From Cryobacterium suzukii (GTDB taxonomy: Bacteria > Actinomycetota > Actinomycetes > Actinomycetales > Microbacteriaceae), in the NCBI RefSeq assembly GCF_004403185.1, contig NZ_SOHJ01000002.1:300037-364036 (forward strand): a stretch of DNA of 64,000 bases. Reading direction: 5' to 3'. The notes below the pieces were generated by a model that worked only from the letters and a program-made list of their open reading frames with translations, was not told the origin of the DNA and made no database searches. The position numbers and the translations under genes are program-made. How positions within the stretch are numbered: the stretch's first letter is position 1; each line of letters starts with the position of its first letter. Of this stretch, positions 27,041 to 37,905 are shown one piece after another.

Positions 27041-28744
27041 CTACCCGATCGGCTCTTTTTCCCCGAACGGGGGCTTTTCCCTCCAGCGCGAATGGGGCAC
27101 TGCGGCGAGTAACTGCGCAGAGTATGGATGCTGTGGCGCGGCAAAGACGCGCTCCGCTGGGCCGATTTCCACGATGCGCCCGTCACGCATGACCGCGATC
27201 TGATCGCTGACGTGCTGCACGACACCGAGATCGTGCGAGATGAAAATGAGGCTGAGCCCGCGCTCTCGCTGCACGTCGTCCAGCAGATCGAGCACCTGGG
27301 CCTGAACGGTTACGTCGAGTGAGGAGACGGGTTCATCACAGATGAGAATCTCGGGTCGGCCGGCCAGTGCCCGGGCGATTCCTACCCGCTGTCGTTGCCC
27401 GCCGGAGAGTTCGAGCGGGCGTCGGGGCAGAACGGTGGGCGTGAGGCCGACCTCGTCGAGCAGACTGGTGAGTAGCTTCGCCGTGGGCGGTGTACCGCGT
27501 TCGTGCCTCAGGTTCAGGGCGTCGGTGAGGATCTCGGCGACGCTCCAGCGCGGATCGAACGAGCCGAGGGCATCCTGATAGATCGCGCCAACGGATGCCC
27601 GCAGCGCGCGCCGAGTCTTCTCGCTGGCCGCGCTCCACGGCTCGCCGAACATCCGAACCTCGCCGTGTTCTGGCGCCAGCAACGCGAGCAGAAGACGCGC
27701 GGTCGTGGTTTTGCCCGAGCCGGACTCGCCGACGATGCCGAGGGTGCTGCCGCGGTGCAGCGCGAACGAGACGCCGTCGACAGCGAGCTGCCGGGTGCCA
27801 TCGGGGCGTCGAAAACTCTTCGACAGGCCGACGGCTTCGAGCACGACAGTGCTCTGAACGCTCGAGGTGCTCTGAACGCTCGAGGTGCTCAGTGTGCTCG
27901 GTGTGTCGGGCTTGCCGGACGGGCTCAGTCGGGTGCCGCGTGGTTTGTCTCCCGGTATCGCGGCAACCATTCGCCGGGTCTGTTCCTGCTGGGGCGAGCC
28001 GAGAACCTCCGTTGTACGGCCGGTTTCCACAAGTTGTCCCTCGTACATGACGGCCACCCGGTGCGCGACGCGACTCACCACGGCCAGGTCATGGCTGATG
28101 AGAAGCACGGCGGTGCCGGCACCGGTGATCTGTTCAAGCAGTGCCAGAATCTGCGCCTGCACGGTAACGTCGAGCGCCGTGGTTGGTTCGTCGGCGATCA
28201 GCAGTGGCGGGTTCAGCGCAATCGCCGCGGCAATCAGCGCGCGTTGACGTTCGCCGCCGGAGAGCTGCCCTGAGAGCTTGCGCACCTGCGATTCGGGTTC
28301 CGGCAGTCCGACTGCGTCGAGCAGCTCGAGCACCCGCCGTGCCCGGCCGGCAGCGCCGAGAGTGGTGTGAAGCCGCAGCGAATCGGCGATCTCTCGTCCG
28401 ATCGGCCTCAGCGGATCGAGCGAAACCAGGGCATCCTGCAACACCAGGCCGACGTCCTTGCCTCGTCGGGCCCGCCACGCCCGATCGGTCAGTCCCAAAA
28501 CGCTCTGCCCGCCGAGTTCGAGCCGGTCGGCGGTAACCTTGGAATTCGTACCGGCCAGACCGAGCAGGCTGCGGGCGGTCACGCTCTTGCCCGAGCCGGA
28601 TTCGCCGACGATGGCGAGGCACTCACCCGGGGCGACGGCGAACGACACACCGCGAACGACCGGCTCGGCCGAGCCGAAGCCAACCCGCAGATTGCGCACG
28701 GTCAACGCGGCGGCACTGTCACTGAGGAGGACTGGCCCATTCAT
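27041..28744 (-). CDS. ABC transporter ATP-binding protein, two fused nucleotide-binding domains (oligopeptide type)
   Basis: 567 aa containing both ATPases that are separate proteins in E. coli Dpp/Opp. Domain 1 has Walker A GESGSGKSVTARS and signature LSGGERQRALIA; domain 2 has GESGSGKTTTARL and LSGGQRQRVGIARAL. A Ser/Thr-rich linker carries an 18-base perfect repeat. The second domain is DppF-like and ends with an oligopeptide-binding type C-terminus (SRWREKPPFG). ATG 28744 overlaps the stop of the permease gene by 4 bases (ATGA). It powers the importer encoded by the three genes upstream. Confidence 0.93.
   Translation of the reverse strand: MNGPVLLSDSAAALTVRNLRVGFGSAEPVVRGVSFAVAPGECLAIVGESGSGKSVTARSLLGLAGTNSKVTADRLELGGQSVLGLTDRAWRARRGKDVGLVLQDALVSLDPLRPIGREIADSLRLHTTLGAAGRARRVLELLDAVGLPEPESQVRKLSGQLSGGERQRALIAAAIALNPPLLIADEPTTALDVTVQAQILALLEQITGAGTAVLLISHDLAVVSRVAHRVAVMYEGQLVETGRTTEVLGSPQQEQTRRMVAAIPGDKPRGTRLSPSGKPDTPSTLSTSSVQSTSSVQSTVVLEAVGLSKSFRRPDGTRQLAVDGVSFALHRGSTLGIVGESGSGKTTTARLLLALLAPEHGEVRMFGEPWSAASEKTRRALRASVGAIYQDALGSFDPRWSVAEILTDALNLRHERGTPPTAKLLTSLLDEVGLTPTVLPRRPLELSGGQRQRVGIARALAGRPEILICDEPVSSLDVTVQAQVLDLLDDVQRERGLSLIFISHDLGVVQHVSDQIAVMRDGRIVEIGPAERVFAAPQHPYSAQLLAAVPHSRWREKPPFGEKEPIG
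27849..27884. repeat. Two perfect 18-bp tandem repeats in the linker of the fused ABC ATPase
   Basis: Unit GTGCTCTGAACGCTCGAG occurs twice and is followed by a partial third copy (GTGCTC). On the coding strand it encodes the repeated STSSVQ of the linker, so copy changes would keep the frame. Confidence 0.9.
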
Positions 28745-29607
28745 ACGTGCCTCATTCGCCGGTCGATGCTGCGGCCGAGCACCGTGGCGGTCACGGCGGT
28801 CAGCACGATGGACAGGCCGGGAAAGAAGCTCATCCACCAGGCCGAGGTGATGTAGGTGCGCCCGGCCGAGAGCATGGCGCCCCACTCCGCGGTCGGGGGT
28901 TCGGCACCGAGCCCGAGGTAGCTCAGGGTTGCCGCCCAGACAATGGCTTGTCCGATACCGAGGGTTGCAAGAACGAACAGGGGGGCGAGGGTGTTTGGCA
29001 GAATGTGGCGCAGCAGAATCTGCCACCGTGTGCGGCCGAGCACGGTCGCCGCCTCGACGAACGCTTGGGATCGCACGGTAATCAGCTGGGCCCTAATGAT
29101 GCGCGCATAGCCGGGCGCGGTCGACAGTCCAACGGCGATCGTAGCGGTGACGACACCGGGGCCGAAGATCACAATGAACAGAAGTGCCAGAAGCAACCCC
29201 GGGAAAGCAAGAAGCACCTCAAGAAGCCGATTGACGGTGAAGTCGACGACACGGCCGAGCATGCCCGCCAGGGTGCCAAGCACGATGCCGAGCCCCAGTC
29301 CGATCGCGGTAGCGGCAGCCCCGATGACGAGTGAATACTGGGTGCCGTGCACCACTCTGGTGTAGATGTCGCGGCCGGATTCGTCGGTGCCGAATCCGTG
29401 CGCGAAGTTCGGCGGCTGAAACGCCGAGAGCGGGTCGATCGCGAGGGGGTCGCCCGGTGCCAACACCTGTGGCATCACCGCTGATACCAGCAACAGCAGG
29501 GCGAGCACTCCGGCCGCTGTCTCGGCCACGCCGAGCCGCCGCCGCCCGGACTGGCCGGACTTGCGGCTGCGGGCGGCGAGTTCCGCCTGCACTTCGAGGT
29601 CGCTCAC
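28741..29607 (-). CDS. ABC transporter permease (DppC-like)
   Basis: 288 aa, inner-membrane. A cytosolic basic start, first helix at about 28-50, then the DppC-type periplasmic segment HGFGTDESGRDIYTRVVHG, which is characteristic of this family, then five more helices. The EAA loop that contacts the ATPase is in EAATVLGRTRWQILLRHILPN. It overlaps the genes on both sides by 4 bases, indicating strict translational coupling. Confidence 0.92.
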   Translation of the reverse strand: MSDLEVQAELAARSRKSGQSGRRRLGVAETAAGVLALLLLVSAVMPQVLAPGDPLAIDPLSAFQPPNFAHGFGTDESGRDIYTRVVHGTQYSLVIGAAATAIGLGLGIVLGTLAGMLGRVVDFTVNRLLEVLLAFPGLLLALLFIVIFGPGVVTATIAVGLSTAPGYARIIRAQLITVRSQAFVEAATVLGRTRWQILLRHILPNTLAPLFVLATLGIGQAIVWAATLSYLGLGAEPPTAEWGAMLSAGRTYITSAWWMSFFPGLSIVLTAVTATVLGRSIDRRMRHV

Positions 29608-30557
29608 GAGAGTCGCAATCGCGGATCAACCAAGCGGCTGGCGGCATCCGTGAGCAGCGTCATCAGAATATAGGCGACCGCGACGATCATGACCACGCCG
29701 ATCACCACCGGAACGTCCCGAAGGGTCACGGCATTGAGCAGGGTGCGGCCGAGGCCGGGGCGCGCGAAAATGGTCTCGACGACGACCGCGCCGCTGATCA
29801 GGGAACCGAACGCCCATCCGGAGAGACTGATCGCTGGCAGCGAGGCGTGGCGCAGTGCGTGCACCCAGCGCACACCACGCTCGCTCTCACCGCGGGCGCG
29901 AGCCGAGAGCACGAATGGGCTCTCCAGCGCGACCAGTAGCGATTCGCGCATGATCTGCCCAAGAAATCCGGCCAGCGGAACGGCCAGGGTGAGAACCGGC
30001 AACACGAGCCCGGCGACGTCCCCGGTGCTGATTGGTGGCAGCACGCCGAGCCCGATGCTGAACACGACGATCAACGAGGTCGCGAGCCAGAAATGTGGCA
30101 GCGCGGCCGCGACGATTTCGAGGCTCGACCCTACCCGGGCGGCGACTTTGCCACCGCGGGTTGACCAGGTCGCGAGGGCGAGTGCGAGCAGCCAGGCGAG
30201 GGTGAGGGCGAGAACGGCCAGCAGTAGAGTGCCGCCGAGCTGGCTGAGAACGAGCGGTCCGACGTCCATGTTGAGCGCATACGACCGACCGAGGTCGCCG
30301 GTTGCGAGCCGGCCCAACTGGGCGAAATACTGCACGATCACCGGTTGGTCGAAGCCGTACTCGGCGCTCACCGCAGCGAGGGCCTCCGGCGAGGCTTGCG
30401 ATCCCGGGCCCCCCAGAACGGCCTGGGCAGGGTCACCCGGAATGAGGCGCACCGCAAAGAACGTAATGGTGGCCACCATCCACAGCACGAAGACCGCGCC
30501 GGCCAGTCGGGCTGCGAGTCGGGGAAGCACGCGGGCCGGCGCTACCGGTTCAGCCAC
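29604..30557 (-). CDS. ABC transporter permease (DppB-like)
   Basis: 317 aa. The first helix is followed by FFAVRLIPGDPAQAVLGG, the DppB signature, and YGFDQPVIVQYFAQLGRLATGDLG. The EAA-type loop lies in ARGESERGVRWVHALRHAS. Start is GTG 30557, inside the 3' end of the substrate-binding protein gene (16-base overlap), and the stop overlaps the next permease by 4 bases. It forms the channel together with the DppC-like subunit. Confidence 0.92.
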   Translation of the reverse strand: MAEPVAPARVLPRLAARLAGAVFVLWMVATITFFAVRLIPGDPAQAVLGGPGSQASPEALAAVSAEYGFDQPVIVQYFAQLGRLATGDLGRSYALNMDVGPLVLSQLGGTLLLAVLALTLAWLLALALATWSTRGGKVAARVGSSLEIVAAALPHFWLATSLIVVFSIGLGVLPPISTGDVAGLVLPVLTLAVPLAGFLGQIMRESLLVALESPFVLSARARGESERGVRWVHALRHASLPAISLSGWAFGSLISGAVVVETIFARPGLGRTLLNAVTLRDVPVVIGVVMIVAVAYILMTLLTDAASRLVDPRLRLS

Positions 30558-32245
30558 GCGTCGTACAGCGTGGGCACAGCCACGGTCGGCAGGGTACGCA
30601 GGCCAATCACGCCGCTGCGCAGCAGAAAGTGGTTCTGCTGGTCATAGAGCGGCAAAATGTAGAAACCCTCCAGAATGCGGTCCTGGGCGTCGGAATAGAA
30701 GGACGCGCGCTCTGCGGCATCCGCTGTGCTCGCAGCAGTCGTCAGCAGCTCATCGATCGCCGGGTCGTTGACCTGGGCGAGATTGGCGAAGTAGCCGCTC
30801 GGAGCCGGCACGATGCTGTCGGAGTGGTACAGAATGCGCAGCACGTCGGGACCGACCTTGGTGTACGGCGCGCTGACTGCGTCGTAGTCGTTGCTGCCGA
30901 GGGCGGCGTACCAGCTGGAGAGATCCATCGGGCTGAGTTTTACCTCGAAACCGGTGGCTTTCGCCGTGGCTTGAATCTGCTCGAACACGCTCTGCTCGGC
31001 CGGAATGGACTGGTTCGTGCTCACCGGAAACTCCACCGTCAGGCGAACGCCGTCTTTGACGCGGTAACCGTCGGCATCCATTTCGTCCCAGCCGGCTGCA
31101 TCGAGGAGGGTGCCGGCCGCGGCCGGGTCATAGGCGAACAGGGCGGCGTTCGAGACGGCGGTGGGCTCAACGCTCGACAGCGCCGAATACGAGCGGGGTG
31201 CCGTGCCCTGGAACAGGCTCGACACGGCATCGTCGACGTTCGCCGAGCGGATGAACGCCTCCCGAACGCGCACATCGTTGAAGGGAGCCTGACCCGAGTT
31301 CAGTTCGATGCGGTTGGACGAGCCGGGCCGCGGAGAATCGAGATGCTCGATGGAATCGCTCTGCTCGGCCTGCACGATCGTGTCGGGCTGGGCGTTGTCG
31401 ATCACGTCGACCTCGCCGGACTGCAAGGCAGCGTACCGCGAGGCCGAATCGGGAATGAACCGCCAGATGACCGTGTCGAGGTAGGCGGGGCCGGAATGGC
31501 CGGCATCCGCTGGCGGGGAAACGTAGTCATCGTTGCGGACGAGGGTGACCGCGTTCTGCTTCACCCAGCTCTCCACGATGAACGGGCCCGTGCCGACCGG
31601 GGCAGCACAGTTCTCGTCCTGGCTGCGTTCGAGCGCCGTGGGCGATTCGATGGCGAGCCACGGCTGGGACAGCGATTCCAGCAGGGCACTGTCGGGTTCG
31701 CTGAGGGTGAAGCGCACGACGGTGGGGGAGACCACCTCGGTGCCCGTCACCTTTCCCAGGGCGAGATATCCGGTCGATGACAGTGTCGTCGGATCTTGTA
31801 CGTGAGCGATGTTGGCCTGCACCGCGCTCGCGTCGAAAACCGTGCCGTCGGTGAAGGTCACGTCGTCGCGCAGGGTGAAATCCCAGGTCAGACCGTCGGC
31901 GCTCGGCACCCAGGACTCGGCCAGCCAGGGGATGATCTGGCCAGTGTCGTCGCGGGAGACGAGCGACTCAAGGTATTGGGCGCTGACTAGCGCCTGCGGA
32001 AAGTTTCCGCCGACGTGCGGGTCGAGGCAGCTCGGTTCGGCGTCGCCCGAGGCATAGGTGAGCGTGCCGCCACTTTTCGGTTCACCGACCTCTTCGTTCG
32101 AGCCGGCCGAGGTACAGCCGGCGACGAGCAGCCCGAGGGTGATCAGGCCGGCGAGCGAACCGAGTGCACGAGTGGTGCGCCGTGGAACGGTTCGCGCCGG
32201 AGAGTCGGTGGGGGTGGGGCTGTGGGGGGCGGGCCGAGCAGGCAT
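30542..32245 (-). CDS. ABC transporter substrate-binding lipoprotein (peptide/nickel family 5)
   Basis: 567 aa. An N-terminal basic region of about 30 residues (several Arg), then a hydrophobic stretch and lipobox LVAGC. The mature part has the family-5 features: GGTLTYASGDAEPSCLDPH near the start and LAESWVPSADGLTWDFTLRD, the conserved binding-lobe segment. It should capture peptides or a similar ligand outside the membrane and deliver them to the two permeases. It is the first gene of the four-gene unit. No strong ribosome site is visible before ATG 32245. Confidence 0.92.
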   Translation of the reverse strand: MPARPAPHSPTPTDSPARTVPRRTTRALGSLAGLITLGLLVAGCTSAGSNEEVGEPKSGGTLTYASGDAEPSCLDPHVGGNFPQALVSAQYLESLVSRDDTGQIIPWLAESWVPSADGLTWDFTLRDDVTFTDGTVFDASAVQANIAHVQDPTTLSSTGYLALGKVTGTEVVSPTVVRFTLSEPDSALLESLSQPWLAIESPTALERSQDENCAAPVGTGPFIVESWVKQNAVTLVRNDDYVSPPADAGHSGPAYLDTVIWRFIPDSASRYAALQSGEVDVIDNAQPDTIVQAEQSDSIEHLDSPRPGSSNRIELNSGQAPFNDVRVREAFIRSANVDDAVSSLFQGTAPRSYSALSSVEPTAVSNAALFAYDPAAAGTLLDAAGWDEMDADGYRVKDGVRLTVEFPVSTNQSIPAEQSVFEQIQATAKATGFEVKLSPMDLSSWYAALGSNDYDAVSAPYTKVGPDVLRILYHSDSIVPAPSGYFANLAQVNDPAIDELLTTAASTADAAERASFYSDAQDRILEGFYILPLYDQQNHFLLRSGVIGLRTLPTVAVPTLYDAWLNR

Positions 32246-32349
32246 TCACAAACTCTTTCCCCGGCATCCGCTGCCGAGTTGATAGCACGTTGAACCGGCC
32301 CCTCGTGCGAATGAACCGGCCTTTAACACTAACGCCGCGTGGGTTCCGG
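32246..32349. other. Divergent intergenic region between the ABC importer and ileS
   Basis: 104 bases before the ileS -10; with the T-box leader, 344 bases lack a gene here. It must hold the promoter of the importer operon on the minus strand and upstream ileS promoter sequence. I see no convincing -35 or operator palindrome. Confidence 0.5.
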
Positions 32350-32355
32350 TAGAAT
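32350..32355 (+). promoter_or_regulatory. -10 element of the ileS promoter
   Basis: TAGAAT, about 10 bases before the start of the T-box leader. The -35 is not clear. Confidence 0.5.
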
Positions 32356-32360
32356 CGAAC

Positions 32361-32589
32361 GCGAATGACAGTGACCCGGCCATCACCGGGAAGTCTTCGG
32401 AAGAACAGACGCTCACCCTCGGGAGAACATCTCAGTAGAACCGAACGAGTCGGGCCCGTCACAGCCTGTGAACAAGCGGTCGCCCGGCAGTTGCGGGCGG
32501 CAAGCGAGGTGGTACCGCGGCGATTTCTACAGAATCGTTCGTCCTCGTGGAGCAGGGCCCCAGTGACCCGTCCCGGTAGGAGAAGTAAT
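32361..32589 (+). promoter_or_regulatory. T-box riboswitch controlling ileS translation (isoleucine tRNA sensor)
   Basis: The T-box core AGGTGGTACCGCGG lies at 32507-32520. Its TGGT (32510-32513) can pair with the ACCA end of uncharged tRNA-Ile. Upstream, a very short stem I has arms CCCGG (32375-32379) and CCGGG (32386-32390) with loop CCATCA, which displays the specifier ATC (32382-32384). This matches actinobacterial ileS T-boxes, which act on translation. TACCG in the core is complementary to CGGTA just before the AGGAG ribosome site, so sequestration is plausible. There is no terminator. An ATG at 32365 lies in the leader and is not the gene start. Confidence 0.93.
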
Positions 32590-35500
32590 TTGTACCCCAA
32601 GAACCGCAACGCCGCCAGTGGCAGCAACCCCCTGAACGGCGAGCCCACGCCCGGCGCGAACATCGTTCCCTCCCCGAACTTTCCCGCACTCGAAAACGAG
32701 GTGCTCGAATTCTGGAAGAACGACGACACCTTCCAGGCGTCGATCGACCAGCGTGACGGCGCCGAGGAATGGACCTTCTACGACGGCCCGCCCTTCGCCA
32801 ACGGCCTGCCGCACTACGGCCACCTGCTCACCGGGTACGCCAAAGACCTGTTCCCGCGGTTTCAGACCATGCGCGGCAAGCAGGTGCACCGCCGCTTCGG
32901 CTGGGACACCCACGGCCTGCCGGCCGAGCTCGAAGCCGAACGCAAGCTCGGCATCACCGACAAAAGCCAGATCGAAGAGATGGGCCTCGCCGCGTTCAAC
33001 GCGGTCGCCCGGGAGTCGGTGCTCGAATACACCAAGGACTGGGAAGAGTACGTTACCCGCCAGGCCCGCTGGGTCGACTTCGACAACGACTACAAGACCC
33101 TCGACATCACCTTCATGGAGTCGGTGATCTGGGCCTTCAAGCAGCTGCACACCAAGGGCCTCGCCTACGAGGGCTATCGTGTGCTGCCGTACTGCTGGCG
33201 CGACCAGACCCCCCTTTCCAACCACGAACTGCGTATGGACGACGACGTCTACAAGATGCGCCAGGACCAGACCGTCACGGTCACCTTTCCGCTGATCGGC
33301 GCCAAGGCCGAAGCACTCGGCCTCACTGCCGTACGCGCCCTGGCCTGGACCACCACGCCGTGGACCCTGCCGACGAACTTCGCGCTCGCCGTTGGCCCCG
33401 AAATTGTCTACGCCGTGGTGCCGGCCGGCCCGAACGGCACGCCAGACGCCGAGGTGCTGCGCGAGGGAGCAGTAGCGTCAGCTGAGGTGCTCGGCGCCGA
33501 ATACCTCATCGCGATCGACCTGGTCGGCAACTACGCGAAAGACCTCGGCTATGAGAACGCCGCGGAGGCATCCGCTGCCGTATCGCGCACCGTGCTGGGA
33601 CGCGACCTCGAGGGCGTCAGCTACGACCGCCTATTCGATTACTACGCCGATGAAGCCGTTTGGGGCACCCAGAACGCGTGGCGCATCCTCGTCGCAGACT
33701 ACGTCACCACGAGCGACGGTACCGGCATCGTGCATCAGGCGCCCGCCTACGGCGAGGAGGACCAGAAGATCGGTGAGGCCGCAGGAATCCCCGTCATCCT
33801 CTCGCTCGACGACGGCGGAAAGTTTCTCAGTGACATTCCCGAAGTGGCCGGTCAGCTCTGGAGCGACGCCAACAAGCCACTCACCGCGCTGCTCAAGGCC
33901 AACGGCCGGCTGCTGCGCCAGGCCAGCTACGAGCACTCCTACCCGCACTGCTGGCGTTGCCGCAATCCACTCATCTATAAGGCTGTGTCGAGCTGGTTCG
34001 TGCGCGTCACCGACTTTCGCCCGCGCATGGTCGAACTCAACCAGGAGGTGAACTGGGTTCCCGAAAATGTCAAAGACGGCCAGTTCGGCAAGTGGATCGG
34101 CAATGCCCGCGACTGGTCGATCAGCCGCAATAGGTACTGGGGGTCGCCGATTCCGGTCTGGAAGAGTGACAACCCCGATTACCCCCGAACGGATGTCTAC
34201 GGCTCGCTCGACGAGCTCGAGGCCGACTTCGGCGTGCGCCCCACCGACCTGCATCGCCCTTACATCGACGAACTCACCCGGCCGAACCCCGACGACCCCA
34301 CCGGCCAGTCCACGATGCGCCGCATCACCGACGTGCTCGACGTCTGGTTCGACTCCGGCTCGATGCCCTTCGCCCAGGTGCACTATCCGTTCGAGAACCG
34401 GGAATGGTTCGAAGCGCACAACCCGGCCGACTTCATCGTGGAGTACATCGGGCAGACCCGCGGCTGGTTCTACCTGCTGCACGTGCTCTCCACCGCCCTG
34501 TTCGACCGGCCGGCATTCAAGAACGTGGTCAGCCACGGCATCGTGCTCGGCAACGACGGCCAGAAGATGAGCAAGTCGCTGCGCAATTACCCCGACGTCA
34601 ACGAGGTCTTCGACCGCGACGGCGCCGACGCCATGCGCTGGTTCCTGATGAGCTCGCCGGTGCTGCGCGGCGGAAATCTCGTCGTCACAGAGGAAGGCAT
34701 CCGCGAGGGCGCCCGCCAGGTCATGCTGCCACTGTGGAGCACCTGGTATTTCTTCTCCCTCTACGCCAACGCCTCAGGAACCGACGGTGCCAGCGGCTAC
34801 GAGGCCACCTGGCGCACCGATTCCACCGACGTGCTGGACCGCTACCTGCTCGCGAAGACCCGCGACCTGATCGTTGGAGTAACGAACGATCTCGAAGCAC
34901 TCGACAGCACGGTTGCCGCCGCGCGCCTGCGCGACTTCGCCGACGTACTCACCAACTGGTACGTGCGCCGCTCACGCGACCGGTTCTGGGGCGGAGCAGC
35001 CGAAGGCGCCACGGCCCACGAAGCTTTCGACACCCTCTACACCGTTCTAGAAACCGTCTGCCGGGTCACCGCACCGCTGCTGCCGCTCGTCACCGAGCGC
35101 ATCTGGCAGGGCCTGACCGGCGGTCGCAGTGTGCACCTCGAAGACTGGCCAGACGCCACCCTGTTCTCCGCCGACGAGAACCTCGTCGCCGCGATGGACC
35201 AGGTTCGCCTGATCAGTTCCACCGTGCTGTCGCTTCGCAAACAGGCCGGCCTGCGCGTGCGCCTGCCGCTGACCAACCTCACCGTCGTCACCGGCAACGC
35301 CGCAGCACTCACGTCATTCCTCGGCATCCTCCGCGACGAGCTCAACGTGAAGGCGGTCACCCTGATCGAGCTCGAAGATGACAGCGCCGCTGCCTACGGT
35401 GTCACGAGCAAACTCGTCGTCAACGCCCGGGCCGCAGGTCCCCGCCTCGGGAAGCAGGTACAGCACGTCATCAAGGCCGCTCGTGCCGGCGACTGGAGCG

Positions 35501-36015
35501 AGACCGACGGCGTTGTCACGGCCGGCGGCATCGCTCTCGAAGCGAGCGAATTCGAGCTGACCCTCGAGGCGAACAACGACGACGCTGACGGCGGAGCGGC
35601 CCTGGCGCTGCTGCCCGGCGGCGGGTTTGCGCTGCTCGCGACGAACACCACGCCCGAACTTGAGGCCGAGGGATTCGCCCGCGACCTTATCCGTGCCGTG
35701 CAGGACACCCGCAAGTCGGCCGGCTTTTCGGTGAGCGACCGCATCCGCCTCGATCTGGTGTTTCAGAGCGAAACGGATGCCGACTCCTTCGACCTCGCCC
35801 TCGGGGTCGATGTGGCGGCCGAGACACTCGCCACGAGCTTCACCACTCATCGTCCGTCAAGCGGGAAAATTCCCGCGGAGTTGCCGTCGGAGTGGCTCGA
35901 GGCTCGCGTCGGCGCCCCCGTCGAACACTACGTTCGGTTTGAAGCAGACCACTATGTCAACCAGGGCGCCGTCATTGTGGCCGTCGCACGAGTGAACGGA
36001 GCCATCCTTGTCTGA
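32590..36015 (+). CDS. ileS: Isoleucine--tRNA ligase (eukaryote-like type)
   Basis: Charges tRNA-Ile. 1141 aa. HYGH in [13 protein letters not shown] (about 66-78), KMSKS in [12 protein letters not shown] (about 660), and the editing domain with [11 protein letters not shown] between them. The length and the long helical C-terminus fit the IleRS2 type found in many actinobacteria and in eukaryotic cytosol. The start is TTG 32590, preceded by AGGAGA, as required by the T-box layout. Translation is switched on when uncharged tRNA-Ile binds the leader. Its stop overlaps the folC start. Confidence 0.96.
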   Translation: MYPKNRNAASGSNPLNGEPTPGANIVPSPNFPALENEVLEFWKNDDTFQASIDQRDGAEEWTFYDGPPFANGLPHYGHLLTGYAKDLFPRFQTMRGKQVHRRFGWDTHGLPAELEAERKLGITDKSQIEEMGLAAFNAVARESVLEYTKDWEEYVTRQARWVDFDNDYKTLDITFMESVIWAFKQLHTKGLAYEGYRVLPYCWRDQTPLSNHELRMDDDVYKMRQDQTVTVTFPLIGAKAEALGLTAVRALAWTTTPWTLPTNFALAVGPEIVYAVVPAGPNGTPDAEVLREGAVASAEVLGAEYLIAIDLVGNYAKDLGYENAAEASAAVSRTVLGRDLEGVSYDRLFDYYADEAVWGTQNAWRILVADYVTTSDGTGIVHQAPAYGEEDQKIGEAAGIPVILSLDDGGKFLSDIPEVAGQLWSDANKPLTALLKANGRLLRQASYEHSYPHCWRCRNPLIYKAVSSWFVRVTDFRPRMVELNQEVNWVPENVKDGQFGKWIGNARDWSISRNRYWGSPIPVWKSDNPDYPRTDVYGSLDELEADFGVRPTDLHRPYIDELTRPNPDDPTGQSTMRRITDVLDVWFDSGSMPFAQVHYPFENREWFEAHNPADFIVEYIGQTRGWFYLLHVLSTALFDRPAFKNVVSHGIVLGNDGQKMSKSLRNYPDVNEVFDRDGADAMRWFLMSSPVLRGGNLVVTEEGIREGARQVMLPLWSTWYFFSLYANASGTDGASGYEATWRTDSTDVLDRYLLAKTRDLIVGVTNDLEALDSTVAAARLRDFADVLTNWYVRRSRDRFWGGAAEGATAHEAFDTLYTVLETVCRVTAPLLPLVTERIWQGLTGGRSVHLEDWPDATLFSADENLVAAMDQVRLISSTVLSLRKQAGLRVRLPLTNLTVVTGNAAALTSFLGILRDELNVKAVTLIELEDDSAAAYGVTSKLVVNARAAGPRLGKQVQHVIKAARAGDWSETDGVVTAGGIALEASEFELTLEANNDDADGGAALALLPGGGFALLATNTTPELEAEGFARDLIRAVQDTRKSAGFSVSDRIRLDLVFQSETDADSFDLALGVDVAAETLATSFTTHRPSSGKIPAELPSEWLEARVGAPVEHYVRFEADHYVNQGAVIVAVARVNGAILV

Positions 36016-37471
36016 GAACGACAACCCCGCCGACGACACACCCGCCGACGACAGCACTGACTGGAAGAACATCACCGGGCGCGGCGACGACGAGGAGCCG
36101 ATGAACCAGCCGGCTCCGCTCGATGCTTTTCGCGAAGCTGGCGATGCCGTTTTCGCTGAACTATTGCAGCGGGTGGGGGAGGCACAGCCGCAGCCGCGCC
36201 TCGCCCCGACCCGGCGCGCCCTCGATTTTCTCGGCGACCCGCAGGGGTCGTACCCGATCATCCACGTGGCCGGCACGAACGGCAAGACCAGCACGAGCCG
36301 CATCGTCGAGAGCATTGTGCGCGCGTACGGGTTACGCACCGGTCTGCTGACCAGCCCGCACCTGGTGCGACTTAACGAGCGCATCGTCATCGATGGCGAA
36401 CCGATCAGCGACCAGATCCTCGCCGCGAACTGGGCTGATATCCAGCCCTACCTGCAGCTCGTCGACAAAGAACTCGAAGCCGCCGGCGAAGTGCCGTTGA
36501 CGTTCTTCGAAGCGCTCACGGTGCTGGCCTTCGCCTGCTTTGCCGATGCCCCGGTGGACGTGGCCGTGGTCGAGGTGGGCATGGGTGGCGAGTGGGATTC
36601 CACGAATGTCGCCGACGGGCAGGTCGCGGTGTTCACGCCGATCGCTCTCGACCACACACTGCGCCTCGGCAATACCGTCGCCGAGATCGCGCGCACCAAG
36701 AGTGGCATCATCAAGCCGGCGGCATCCGTTGTGTCGGCCGCCCAGACCCCTGAAGTACAGGCCGAACTCGACCGTGCCGCCGAGCTCAGCGAATCGACTC
36801 TGGCGCGCGAGAACGAGGGCTTCGAACTGCTCTCGAGCACCGTCGCCGTCGGCGGGCAGGTTATCTCGGTGCGGGGTCTCGCTGGCACCTACAAGGATCT
36901 GTTCCTCCCGCTCTACGGCACCCATCAGGCCCAGAATGCGGCTGTAGCCATTGCCGCTGTCGAGTCGTTTCTCGGTGCTGGCAGCCAGGCCCTGGTCGGC
37001 GACCTGCTCGCCGAGGGGCTCGGCACCGCGACCTCACCCGGCCGTTTGCAGCTCGTCGGCATCGAGCCGACCGTGCTGGTGGATGCCGCGCACAACCCAC
37101 ACGGTGCCGTGGCCCTTGCCGCCGCCCTGGAGGCCTACTTCGACTTCGATGAAATCGCCGTGGTCGTTGGTATTTTGGCCGACAAGGATGCACAGGGTAT
37201 CGTCGCTGCGCTCGCGCCCCAGGTCGATCGGTTCTACGTGACCGAGCCGCACTCGGAGCGGGCCGTGCGCATGGACGACCTCGCCGACAATGTCGCCGAG
37301 TGGACCAGCGAGCAGACCACTTTCCGCTTCGACGACCTGGCTTCCGCCCTCGACAGCGCCCGGGAATGGGCAGCCGAGGCACCCAAGCGTGCCGTGCTCG
37401 TTACCGGGTCGATCGTGCTCGTCGGCGAAGCGATCACCCTGGCCGCTGCCGGCGAATGGATGGAGAAATGA
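36008..37471 (+). CDS. folC: Bifunctional dihydrofolate synthase / folylpolyglutamate synthase
   Basis: Adds glutamate to dihydropteroate and tetrahydrofolate. 487 aa from TTG 36008, which overlaps the ileS stop and has GGAG upstream. ATG 36101, with GAGGAG upstream, would give 456 aa and remove a Pro/Asp-rich stretch that is not typical of FolC, so it is a good alternative. The P-loop is [13 protein letters not shown], followed by [14 protein letters not shown] and [13 protein letters not shown], then the C-terminal [10 protein letters not shown]. It is translationally coupled with both neighbours. Confidence 0.94.
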   Translation: MSENDNPADDTPADDSTDWKNITGRGDDEEPMNQPAPLDAFREAGDAVFAELLQRVGEAQPQPRLAPTRRALDFLGDPQGSYPIIHVAGTNGKTSTSRIVESIVRAYGLRTGLLTSPHLVRLNERIVIDGEPISDQILAANWADIQPYLQLVDKELEAAGEVPLTFFEALTVLAFACFADAPVDVAVVEVGMGGEWDSTNVADGQVAVFTPIALDHTLRLGNTVAEIARTKSGIIKPAASVVSAAQTPEVQAELDRAAELSESTLARENEGFELLSSTVAVGGQVISVRGLAGTYKDLFLPLYGTHQAQNAAVAIAAVESFLGAGSQALVGDLLAEGLGTATSPGRLQLVGIEPTVLVDAAHNPHGAVALAAALEAYFDFDEIAVVVGILADKDAQGIVAALAPQVDRFYVTEPHSERAVRMDDLADNVAEWTSEQTTFRFDDLASALDSAREWAAEAPKRAVLVTGSIVLVGEAITLAAAGEWMEK

Positions 37472-37905
37472 GCTCCGTGGCCGCCGACGGCGCAGACGCT
37501 GACTCTGGTGCAGGTCGGTTTCGCCGGTCGTCGGGCCCGCGCTCAGTGAAACGCTCGCTCGCTACCATCGTGCTCGGCTTCGAAACCATCGTCGTGTTTC
37601 TCGGCGCGGTGGTGACCCTTGGGCTGGTGTCGGTGGCGACCGAGCCGGGTCCGGTCTCACCGCTGGCGGTCATTATTGGCGGTGTGCTGCTGTGCCTGGC
37701 CATGGTCGCCCTGATCGCACTACTGCGTTTTCGCTGGTCCTACCCGATCGGCTGGCTGCTGCAGGCCGTCATCATCGCTACCGGGTTTGTTACCCCGGCC
37801 ATGTTTTTTGTTGGCGCACTCTTTGCCGCCATGTGGACCTACTGCATGATCACCGGCTCACGAATAGACCACACGCATCCAGATCAACACAAGGAGATTG
37901 AATGA
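37468..37905 (+). CDS. DUF4233 membrane protein
   Basis: 145 aa with a charged N-terminus of about 30 residues and four predicted helices, the first in IVLGFETIVVFLGAVVTLGL. It matches the small actinobacterial DUF4233 family, which is regularly found between folC and ndk. Function is unknown. It is coupled by ATGA overlaps at both ends (with folC at 37468 and with ndk at 37902). Confidence 0.88.
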   Translation: MSSVAADGADADSGAGRFRRSSGPRSVKRSLATIVLGFETIVVFLGAVVTLGLVSVATEPGPVSPLAVIIGGVLLCLAMVALIALLRFRWSYPIGWLLQAVIIATGFVTPAMFFVGALFAAMWTYCMITGSRIDHTHPDQHKEIE

